Shown: piece by piece, positions 15,773 to 22,331 of the stretch
How positions within the stretch are numbered: the stretch's first letter is position 1
Layout: each line of letters starts with the position of its first letter
From: Desulfovibrio sp.
GTDB lineage: Bacteria; Desulfobacterota; Desulfovibrionia; Desulfovibrionales; Desulfovibrionaceae
Assembly (NCBI GenBank): GCA_031284485.1
Contig: JAISZT010000128.1
Coordinates: forward strand, 1-32,929
Reading direction: 5' to 3'
Length of the DNA: 32,929 bases
Position numbers and translations under genes: made by a program
The notes under the pieces: model-generated
Databases searched by the model: none
What the model saw: only the letters and a program-made list of their open reading frames with translations
Told to the model about the DNA's origin: nothing

Positions 15773-15803
15773 GGGGAACAGGGGAGGAAAACCCCTGTTC
15801 CCC
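15773..15803. terminator. GC-rich hairpin between outer-membrane protein and fcl genes
   Basis: GGGGAACAGGGG (15773-15784) and CCCCTGTTCCCC (15792-15803) form a perfect 12-bp stem with a 7-nt loop. No proper T-run follows on either strand, so it may attenuate, stabilise the upstream mRNA or end transcription inefficiently between the two minus-strand genes. Confidence 0.45.
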
Positions 15804-15820
15804 GCGTTGTGCGGTGAGGC

Positions 15821-16492
15821 CTAAAAAGCGAAACGCAGTCCAAGCATGAATTCGTTGTTGTAGGGGCTGTTGCCCACTCTGTACGTAACCCCGTTGGAAC
15901 GGGCTTTAACTTCATCGTAGCCCATGTTCACAAAGCGGTAGGCGGCGTCCACAGTGAACTGCTCATTAAGGTTGTAGGCCACGCCCGCGCCCGCGTTCCA
16001 GGCGAAATCGGTAAAACGGTCGTTGGCGGAGAATTTTTCGCCCGGACCTGAAAAGTCGTAGCCTATGTACTTGAAAGCCGCGCCGATCCCCGCGCCGATA
16101 TAGGGCGTAAAGGGGGTGTCGTTGTGGAAATCCCAGAACAGGTTGGCAAACAGGGTGGAGTTGTTCCATGTTCCTCTGATTTCACTCCTCCCGTTGTCGT
16201 TGTTCCAAGTTTTTTCACTGTTGCCGCGCAGGGCGAATTCAATTTCGGCGCGGATCGGCAGCATTTGCTGCGGCCAGAAATCATAGCCCAGAGCCAGCGC
16301 GCCGCCCAGGGTGAACTGGCTGTATTCATTGACGCTGGAACCGGCAAGAGCGGCGGAGCGTTCAACGCGGCCGGTATCCTGAAAGCTCATAAGAAATTTT
16401 GGAGCCAGATACATGCCGGAACCTTCCGCCAAAGCCGATCCGGGCAGCACGATGGTAAGAATAAAGGCCAAAATGGCTATGCCACGTTTCAT
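15821..16492 (-). CDS. Outer-membrane beta-barrel protein (OmpA/OmpW-like porin fold)
   Basis: This encodes 223 residues from ATG 16492, which is preceded by AGGAGG at about six bases. A signal peptide (KRGIAILAFILTIVLPGSALA) ends at an ALA site. The mature part is a run of alternating aromatic/hydrophobic strands with GAGIGAAFKYIGYDF and NAGAGVAYNLNEQFTVDAAYRF, and ends in Phe (LGLRFAF), the C-terminal signature recognised by the BAM machinery. This is an eight-stranded barrel of the opacity/OmpA-like type; no peptidoglycan-binding OmpA domain follows. Function is not deducible beyond a surface barrel. A palindrome over the promoter (16550-16581) suggests regulation. Confidence 0.8.
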   Translation of the reverse strand: MKRGIAILAFILTIVLPGSALAEGSGMYLAPKFLMSFQDTGRVERSAALAGSSVNEYSQFTLGGALALGYDFWPQQMLPIRAEIEFALRGNSEKTWNNDNGRSEIRGTWNNSTLFANLFWDFHNDTPFTPYIGAGIGAAFKYIGYDFSGPGEKFSANDRFTDFAWNAGAGVAYNLNEQFTVDAAYRFVNMGYDEVKARSNGVTYRVGNSPYNNEFMLGLRFAF

Positions 16493-16549
16493 AACAGTCC
16501 TCCTGAAGTTTTCCCCTTCCATTGGTAAAGAGTTTTCATCGTTGCCATT

Positions 16550-16581
16550 TTTTTAGAAATTGTCAATAGATTTTCTAAAAA
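16550..16581 (-). promoter_or_regulatory. Promoter with palindromic operator for the outer-membrane protein gene
   Basis: A perfect consensus -35 TTGACA lies on the minus strand at 16566-16561. It sits centrally between inverted arms TTTTTAGAAA (16550-16559) and TTTCTAAAAA (16572-16581), a perfect 10-bp palindrome with 12-nt spacing. The -10 candidate 17 bp on (AACGAT, 16543-16538) is weak, as often seen at activated or tightly controlled promoters. A dimeric regulator binding over the -35 region is inferred. Confidence 0.5.
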
Positions 16582-16669
16582 CGGCAGCAATTTTCCTGAC
16601 TAAAGATATAAAATGCAAGTATTGTGCCTGAAAAGTCAGCAAGGCGGATGTTCATATTTTTTATTGAAG

Positions 16670-19027
16670 TTACAGCATATTAACAGGATCAAGATCCAGA
16701 AAAAGCCGCAACGTGCGGGAAGTTTTGTGCGCTTTGGCGTCAAAATACAAACGGCGTATACTCTGCCAGCCATCGGCCTTGAGCAGGCAGTGAAAACGCC
16801 GCCGTCCGCGCAGAACCGGCAGGGGGGCCGGGGCGGGGCCAAGGGCCTGCACGTCCAGCTCTCTGGCGCGGGCGCGGATATCGGCTGCGAAACTGCCGAG
16901 AGCAGGGGGGCCGTTGGCGTCGTCAACAGTAAAGGACACGCGCAGCAGGGCAAGGCATACGAAGGGCGGGTAGCGCCGCAGACGCCGCCGTTTGATTTCC
17001 TCGGCGTAAAAAGCCGCATAATCGCCGGACTGGATATGCTGCCAGCAATAGTGGTTTGTGTCGCGCGTCTGTATGAGCACGCGGCCCGGTTTTTCCCCCC
17101 GGCCGGCCCGTCCGCCCGATTGCACCAGCAATTGAAACGTGCGCTCGGCCGCGCGATAATCCGGGAGATTGAGCCCCAGATCGCCGTCGGCCGCCACAAC
17201 AAGCGTCACCTGCGGAAAATGGTGCCCTTTGGAGAGCATTTGCGTGCCGACCAGAATGGGTGATTCCTGTCTGGCAAAAGCGGCGAGAATTTCCTCCATG
17301 CGGTCCGCGCGGCGGGCGCTGTCGCGATCAAGCCGCAGAACAGGCTTGCCGGCCACGATGCCGAGCTGTTCGGCCAGACGCTCCGTGCCTTCCCCCAGCG
17401 GCAGAAAATTCATGCCCCGGCATTGCGGGCAGGGGGACGGAAAAGGCTGGGAATAGCCGCAGTAATGGCACAGCAGTTTTTCTCTGCCCTTGTGGTAGGC
17501 CAAGCCGATTTCGCAGTGGGGGCAGCGCATGGTGGCATTGCAGTCCAGGCAGTACATCAGCGGGGCGTACCCGCGCCGGTTCAGCAGCACAACGGCCTGT
17601 TCGCCTTTTGCCAGGGTTTCGCGCAATGCCTCCTCGCTTTGCGGGGCCAGCAGACAGTCGGACGACGCGCCGGCGGGTTTGATGCTCACAAGCTCCACTG
17701 TGGGGAGCGGACGTCCGCCGACGCGGCGCGGCAGGCGCAGCAGGGGCAAATGTCCAGTTTCGGCGGCGTGAAATGTTTTTATGTCCGGCGTGGCCGAACC
17801 GAGCAGCAGCAGGCCGCCCGCCTGCGCCATGCGCTGCCAGGCCACTTCCTTGGCCTGATAGGGCAGATTTTCATCCTGTTTGAACGAGGCGTCGTGCTCT
17901 TCGTCCATGACAACGCAGCCAAGGCGCGGCACAGGTAAAAAAAGCGCCGAGCGCGTGCCCACCACAAGGCATGGTTCGCGGCGTCCGGCCAGCGCGCGGA
18001 ACGTGGCCTCCCGGCGGGAGGGAGACTGGTAGCCGTGGTGAAAAAACAGCGGCGCGTCCGGCAGGGCGCGGGCCGCGTCGCGCCGCAGTTTGCCGGCCAG
18101 GGCAACTTCCGGGGCAAGCAGCAGCAGGCTTTTACCCTGGTGCAGGCAGTATTTTGCCAGTTCCAGATATACGGCCGTTTTACCGCTGCCGGTGACGCCA
18201 AAAAGCAGACGGGACTCGTGGCGGTTTGCCGCGGACTTGTCCATGGCCGCGCGCAGATCCTGAAGCGCCGCGATCTGGTCGTTGTTGAGGGCAAAAGGTG
18301 TCGGCGGATGAAGCCGGTTGTGGATTGAAACATTTTCCGCGTCTTTTTCCGTATCCGGGCGCGTGAGGGCGACATGACCGGCCGAAAGCAGATTCCGCAG
18401 CGCGGCGGCGGCGTTTTTTCCCGATGCCTGCAGCAGGCGGCGGCGGTTTACCGCGCCGTGCCCGTAAAGATAGTCCAACAGGGCGATCTGCCGTGTGGCT
18501 GACGGGCGCACGGGCCAGGGAGGGTCAACAAGCAGAGTGCAGAATTCTTCTTCGGCGGCGTCAACTGCCGGGGGAAGCAGGCGCGCCTGCCCCGTGACGA
18601 CGGCCAGAGCAAGGTTTGCGCGCTCTGTTGATTCAAGAATCTGGCGCAGGGAGAGCGACGTTGCCCGTCCTTCGGCAAGAAGGCGCAGGCGCACCCGCGT
18701 GCTGCGCAGCCCCGGCGGCAGCGTATGGCCGAGGATGTGCCCCGGCGTAACCCCTTGGCGGCGCGCCAGATCCCGGGCCAGGTCAAGCAGGTCTCCGGGA
18801 AGAAGCGGGGCGGATTCCAGGGGCCATGCAACGGCTTTGCAGACAACGTCCTCGGGCAGATCAGCCTTGGCCGTTGTCTCAAACACAAGGCCCGCCCGCA
18901 ACGCGCCCTTGCCGAGCGGCACGGCGACGCGCAGGCCGGGCCGCCAGAATTGCGGCGGAAACTCCGGGGGAAGTTCATAGCTCAAGTCGGCGTAGGGCGG
19001 GGTGAGCAGGCAGACAGTGGCGTACAT
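16670..19027 (-). CDS. priA: Primosomal protein N' (replication restart helicase PriA)
   Basis: This encodes 785 residues. PriA recognises stalled forks and reloads the replisome. The 3'-DNA-binding N-terminal part (1-105) precedes the SF2 helicase with Walker A GVTGSGKT (277-284), DEEH (375-378) and GSATPDI (410-416). The zinc region is complete: CLDC (493-496), CPHC (502-505), CHYC (520-523) and CPQC (533-536). The C-terminal helicase half (VGTQMLSKGHHFPQVTLV, QSGGRAGRG) is intact. Residues 233-243 (VSIHNRLHPPT), in the linker just before the LNNDQ helicase entry, are encoded by a 32-nt CRISPR-repeat-like element (18300-18331, antisense). No Shine-Dalgarno sequence is seen; the promoter lies almost at the ATG. 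Confidence 0.95.
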   Translation of the reverse strand: MYATVCLLTPPYADLSYELPPEFPPQFWRPGLRVAVPLGKGALRAGLVFETTAKADLPEDVVCKAVAWPLESAPLLPGDLLDLARDLARRQGVTPGHILGHTLPPGLRSTRVRLRLLAEGRATSLSLRQILESTERANLALAVVTGQARLLPPAVDAAEEEFCTLLVDPPWPVRPSATRQIALLDYLYGHGAVNRRRLLQASGKNAAAALRNLLSAGHVALTRPDTEKDAENVSIHNRLHPPTPFALNNDQIAALQDLRAAMDKSAANRHESRLLFGVTGSGKTAVYLELAKYCLHQGKSLLLLAPEVALAGKLRRDAARALPDAPLFFHHGYQSPSRREATFRALAGRREPCLVVGTRSALFLPVPRLGCVVMDEEHDASFKQDENLPYQAKEVAWQRMAQAGGLLLLGSATPDIKTFHAAETGHLPLLRLPRRVGGRPLPTVELVSIKPAGASSDCLLAPQSEEALRETLAKGEQAVVLLNRRGYAPLMYCLDCNATMRCPHCEIGLAYHKGREKLLCHYCGYSQPFPSPCPQCRGMNFLPLGEGTERLAEQLGIVAGKPVLRLDRDSARRADRMEEILAAFARQESPILVGTQMLSKGHHFPQVTLVVAADGDLGLNLPDYRAAERTFQLLVQSGGRAGRGEKPGRVLIQTRDTNHYCWQHIQSGDYAAFYAEEIKRRRLRRYPPFVCLALLRVSFTVDDANGPPALGSFAADIRARARELDVQALGPAPAPLPVLRGRRRFHCLLKADGWQSIRRLYFDAKAHKTSRTLRLFLDLDPVNML
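18300..18331 (+). repeat. Solitary type I-C CRISPR-repeat-like element inside priA (copy A)
   Basis: The 32-nt plus-strand element begins GTCGGCGGATGAAGCCGG and ends GTGGATTGAAAC. Type I-C repeats are typically 32 nt, begin GTCG and end GTGGATTGAAAC. A short CGGC/GCCG stem lies near the 5' end. A second copy with a single difference in the 31 comparable internal bases lies at 29339-29370. There is no neighbouring copy, spacer series or cas gene, so it is not an array. It is in frame in priA and encodes VSIHNRLHPP on the minus strand. Confidence 0.6.
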
Positions 19028-19038
19028 GGTGTTGTGAC

Positions 19039-19067
19039 GTTATACGATGTGAACCCGACCCCGGCAA
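19039..19067 (-). promoter_or_regulatory. Sigma-70-type promoter of priA, very close to the start codon
   Basis: On the minus strand, TTGCCG (19067-19062) and TATAAC (19044-19039) are 17 bp apart. Transcription would begin about 19032, only a handful of bases before the priA ATG at 19027. This agrees with the lack of a Shine-Dalgarno sequence and implies a nearly leaderless mRNA. Confidence 0.45.
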
Positions 19068-19098
19068 GGACGAAATTGGCGGCGCTGAATGGAGCTTT

Positions 19099-19752
19099 TC
19101 AGCAGTATTCCATAATATCCTGCGGGCGATCGAGAAGCAGGCGGGCACCGTGCTCGACAAGCTCCTCTCTGGAGCGGAAGCCCCAGAGCGCCCCCGCCGG
19201 GATTGCGCCGGCGTTCGCGGACGTGTCCATATCCACGCCGCTGTCGCCCACAAACAGCAGACGCCCGGGGTTGACGCCAATTTCCGCGGCAATGGCCAGC
19301 GCTCCGGACGGGTCGGGCTTGCCCTTGCCCGTTTCGGTCTTGCCCCGCACAGAGACGAAAGGAATATCCGGGAAAAAGTGCCGTATCGCCAGTTGCGAAA
19401 AATCATGCGGTTTGTTTGAAAGCACGGCCAGGGGCAGACGTTTGGCAAGCAGGTATTCGAGCAGGGGAACAATGCCGTCGTAGGGGCACGTTTTGTTGCG
19501 CCAGTTGGCGGCATAGTTTTGACGCACAGCTTCGTACAGAGCGCGGATTTTTTTCTCGTCCGCGCCGGCGGGCGCGGCGCGGCGCATAAGCGTTTCCATG
19601 CCGTCGCCCACAAAAAGGCGGTAGGCGTCCGCAGGGTGCGTGGGGCAGTTTGCCGCGGCGAGGGCGGCATTGGCGCTGTCGGCCAGATCGTCGAGGCTGT
19701 CCAGCAGCGTTCCGTCAATGTCAAAAATAACAGCCTTGATGGGCACAGGCAT
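19099..19752 (-). CDS. gph: HAD-family phosphatase, phosphoglycolate phosphatase-like
   Basis: This encodes 217 residues. HAD motif I is FDIDGTLLDS (nucleophile Asp11, Asp13), motif II is LSNKP (111-115), motif III is the Lys of GKGKPDP (about 143-147), and motif IV is GDSGVDMD (169-176). The alpha-helical cap between motifs I and II is of the Gph type. The usual substrate is 2-phosphoglycolate from oxidative DNA repair, but related enzymes act on other small phosphates, so the symbol is tentative. It begins three bases after the preceding gene's stop, pointing to a shared operon. Confidence 0.82.
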   Translation of the reverse strand: MPVPIKAVIFDIDGTLLDSLDDLADSANAALAAANCPTHPADAYRLFVGDGMETLMRRAAPAGADEKKIRALYEAVRQNYAANWRNKTCPYDGIVPLLEYLLAKRLPLAVLSNKPHDFSQLAIRHFFPDIPFVSVRGKTETGKGKPDPSGALAIAAEIGVNPGRLLFVGDSGVDMDTSANAGAIPAGALWGFRSREELVEHGARLLLDRPQDIMEYC

Positions 19753-19755
19753 AGC

Positions 19756-20418
19756 TCACTCGATCCGGTTTTGCGCTTCGGCCATGATCTGACGCATGAG
19801 GTCTTCCGTATTCTCCACCGCTGTCAGACGAAAGCCTTTGTCAACGGGGCTGAAACGCCCAAGCACAGGGTAGCGTTCGTCGTTGCCCGCGTCGTGCACG
19901 GCAAAAGGAACCAGCCAGTCTTTCCCGTCCGGCCAGGCTTCGCCGATTTCGCGGATTTCCTTGCGGCCGGTGGAAGCGTCGGCAAAAAGGGGGGCAAGAA
20001 ATCCATCGGTCCGTCCTGATGGCTTACGTCCGGCAAAGGCTCCGGAGGCGATGCCGTTGTTCACGAAGGCCCTGGCTTCCTGCAAAAGCAGAGTGCGCAG
20101 GCTTTCGCCGCCGGTGGTGTCCCCGGCAGCGCCGGAAAACATAAGCGCCAGAAACGGCGGCAATTCACGGGCTGTTTCCGGTTTTCGCATTTCACGCAAA
20201 AAAAGATTCAGGGCCGTTTTCAGGATGGCGTCCGTATCCACAAGACGTTCAAAAGCGGCAAGATCCGCCGCGTCAATGGCCTCTCCTATGAGGGTTGGGC
20301 TTTGAGCGGCCTGTAGCGCCGCCCTTCCCTCCGCGCCCGACAGGGGCGAAGGCGCAAAAAGCAGCGCTACGAGAACGGATGCGCGCAACGCGGGACACAA
20401 CGCGTGACAGTTCAGCAC
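19756..20418 (-). CDS. Secreted protein of unknown function (DUF2939-like)
   Basis: This encodes 220 residues from a GTG at 20418, preceded by GGAGG. A signal peptide (NCHALCPALRASVLVALLFAPSPLSGA) precedes a helical domain. The segment AIDAADLAAFERLVDTDAIL resembles the start of DUF2939-type periplasmic domains, where a stretch of residues is followed by a four- to five-stranded sheet (FRLTAVENTEDLMRQ at the end). The assignment is tentative. Its start overlaps the cobU stop, and gph follows three bases after its own stop, so these genes are probably co-transcribed. No catalytic residues are recognised. Confidence 0.65.
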   Translation of the reverse strand: MLNCHALCPALRASVLVALLFAPSPLSGAEGRAALQAAQSPTLIGEAIDAADLAAFERLVDTDAILKTALNLFLREMRKPETARELPPFLALMFSGAAGDTTGGESLRTLLLQEARAFVNNGIASGAFAGRKPSGRTDGFLAPLFADASTGRKEIREIGEAWPDGKDWLVPFAVHDAGNDERYPVLGRFSPVDKGFRLTAVENTEDLMRQIMAEAQNRIE

Positions 20419-20966
20419 AATTCCTCCGGCAGCCCGCCCTTGAGCGGCAACGGCAGCCCGCAGCTCACAAAAATAACGCAGGAGCAGACTTTCGCCAGCA
20501 GTTGATTCGTCAGTCCGAGGGTGTCCTGAAACAATCGTCCCAACGGGGTTGTCGGCACAAGCCCGGTGCCGGCTTCAATGCTTACAAGGGCGGTCGGCCG
20601 ATCCGGCGATTCGAGGTAGCCGGCGAGTCTGGAGACTTCCGCCAGGGCCGCTTCCTGCGTCAGTCCGGCGGACAGCAGAGCGGCAATCCACAGGCTGACG
20701 CAATCCAGCACGACCACTCCCGTGGTGTCGGCGACGAAAAAGTGTTGTATCGCGGCCAGCGGGTCCATGTGGTTTTCCACACACTGCCAGCCTTCCCCTC
20801 TCTCGGCTTTATGGCGCGCTACACGTGCCGAGGTCTCGGCGTCCGTCGCCCTGCACGTGGCCGCAAACAGCCGGCAAGGCGCTTTTGCTTCAGCCCAGCG
20901 CAGGGCAAGGGCGCTTTTGCCGCTGCGTGTGCCGCCGACAAACAGCAGGGCAGGCGGGGCGCTCAC
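20412..20966 (-). CDS. cobU: Adenosylcobinamide kinase / adenosylcobinamide-phosphate guanylyltransferase
   Basis: This encodes 184 residues, the usual CobU length. The bifunctional enzyme phosphorylates adenosylcobinamide and transfers GMP to it, late in cobalamin assembly. The P-loop GGTRSGKS is near the N-terminus (11-18); the region CRATDAETSARVARHKAERGEGWQ matches the family's substrate-facing stretch and holds the histidine (ARHK) that carries GMP; LDCVSLWIAALL and TNQLLAKVCSCVIFVSCG follow. The GTG at 20966 is chosen because it overlaps the upstream stop (GTGA) and places the P-loop at the normal distance. An ATG at 21011 is also in frame. No other cobalamin gene is in the window. Confidence 0.9.
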   Translation of the reverse strand: MSAPPALLFVGGTRSGKSALALRWAEAKAPCRLFAATCRATDAETSARVARHKAERGEGWQCVENHMDPLAAIQHFFVADTTGVVVLDCVSLWIAALLSAGLTQEAALAEVSRLAGYLESPDRPTALVSIEAGTGLVPTTPLGRLFQDTLGLTNQLLAKVCSCVIFVSCGLPLPLKGGLPEELC

Positions 20967-22168
20967 CGTTGGGCGCTTGCCGGTTGAGGTTGGGTGCCCG
21001 TCTGGGCGCATCTGCGCGCCAGATCACGCAGAATGCCCGCTGATGCCTGGACGGAAGCGATGGATTGCGGTTCCTGACGCAAACGGCGATCTACCCAGTG
21101 GGCAAGAAAAAGCAGCGAGTCTTCATCAAGAGACTGGCCGCCGCCTTTGCGTATGGCGGCTATGAGCGCGCGCTGGGCAGCGCTTCTGTTTTCCAGCGCC
21201 TGCCGGTAGCGGCCGCTTATCCCGTTCAGGCGTGTTTGCGACGCGTCGATGCGCGATTGGGCGGCTTTATCTTCGCGTAGTTGATCAAGCTCAAAAACAG
21301 CTGTCATCATTTGCGAATTGATGTCCACCACCGATTGTGAAATCTGTTGCAGTTCACCGAGACGTTTTTTCAGGTCGGACACGGCGGCGATGCCTTCCAG
21401 AGCGCCGGCCAGAACAACGCAACGCCCGGCCACGGCCATGTGCAACTGCTGCGTCTGCGCCGGGGTGAGGGGTTTTGCGGCGGCCTGCCGTCCCAGCGCT
21501 TCAATGAAGCGGTCAACATATAAGGTATAAAGCCCCTGAATCATTGAGGGGTTGAAGACATAGCGCAGAAGGCCCGCGCGACCGCTCTGGGGGGAGTCCA
21601 TAAGGCCCGGCATTTTTACGCCGTAGCGCTGGTTGACCGACTGTACGCTGATTGTCAGCGCGCCATCGCGCTGACCGGGTTTATAGTTGGCGACAAGGTA
21701 GGCGGCCAGATCCTCCACAAAGTCGGGGCGCACCGCGTTGTCCGCTGTTATCTGCGGCGTTTCCGGGGGCGGCTGCCCGCCCGGTGCCGCGCCGGCAACG
21801 GGCGCGATGCCTTGTCCGCCCGCGCGGGAGGTGTCCACAGGCGCTGACACAGTGCCCTGCACATCGCGTCCGGCAAGTGATCCCGGAGATGAAGCGCCAA
21901 ACGACGGCGGCGGGGGCGGCGCGGGGCTCAGCAAATTGCCCGCGTCGGCTAGGGGCGTATTTTTGACAAGTGAGTCCACAGCGTCCGTTGCTTTGCCCTG
22001 CCATTGCGCACGGGTTGATTCATCGCGCGTCAGCCAGAAAATCGCGCCGCCGACAATGAGCACCGCAAGTGAAGCCAGCAGGATTGCTTTTTTTGCGCCG
22101 CTTTTTTCGGGTCGGGGCTTGGGGAGGTCAATGTTCTCGGGAATTGTTTTTTGCGCGTTCAGTTTCAT
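20963..22168 (-). CDS. Membrane-anchored protein of unknown function
   Basis: This encodes 401 residues. A short basic cytoplasmic N-terminus (to KSGAKK) is followed by one membrane segment (AILLASLAVLIVGGAIFWL, about 28-46), a Pro/Gly/Ala-rich linker (about 75-145, with PPPPPSFGASS), and a large extracytoplasmic helical domain. That domain contains a long predicted coiled-coil stretch (about 265-350: LKKRLGELQQISQSVVDINSQ onward). This is a type II single-pass topology. The family is not recognised. It heads the run cobU, secreted protein, gph; co-transcription is likely because cobU starts inside its stop. Confidence 0.7.
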   Translation of the reverse strand: MKLNAQKTIPENIDLPKPRPEKSGAKKAILLASLAVLIVGGAIFWLTRDESTRAQWQGKATDAVDSLVKNTPLADAGNLLSPAPPPPPSFGASSPGSLAGRDVQGTVSAPVDTSRAGGQGIAPVAGAAPGGQPPPETPQITADNAVRPDFVEDLAAYLVANYKPGQRDGALTISVQSVNQRYGVKMPGLMDSPQSGRAGLLRYVFNPSMIQGLYTLYVDRFIEALGRQAAAKPLTPAQTQQLHMAVAGRCVVLAGALEGIAAVSDLKKRLGELQQISQSVVDINSQMMTAVFELDQLREDKAAQSRIDASQTRLNGISGRYRQALENRSAAQRALIAAIRKGGGQSLDEDSLLFLAHWVDRRLRQEPQSIASVQASAGILRDLARRCAQTGTQPQPASAQR

Positions 22169-22187
22169 TGTCGCTCCTTGACCAATC

Positions 22188-22207
22188 GTGATCGTTCAGC
22201 GTGATGA
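22188..22207. promoter_or_regulatory. Small palindrome upstream of the membrane-anchored protein gene
   Basis: CGTTCA and TGAACG flank six bases in the gap before the ATG at 22168, within about 22191-22208. It may be an operator; no good promoter boxes can be assigned in this 163-nt intergenic space, which otherwise holds nothing recognisable. Confidence 0.25.
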
Positions 22208-22331
22208 ACGGATGCTATCATCGGTTTTTGCAAGTGTGAAGAGTTTTTCTTGAGATTATCTTGAATAAATCCGTCAAAAGCAACGGCATCTGCCCGGCCT
22301 GAAGTTGTTGTCTTTTTTCTTGAGGGACGAA

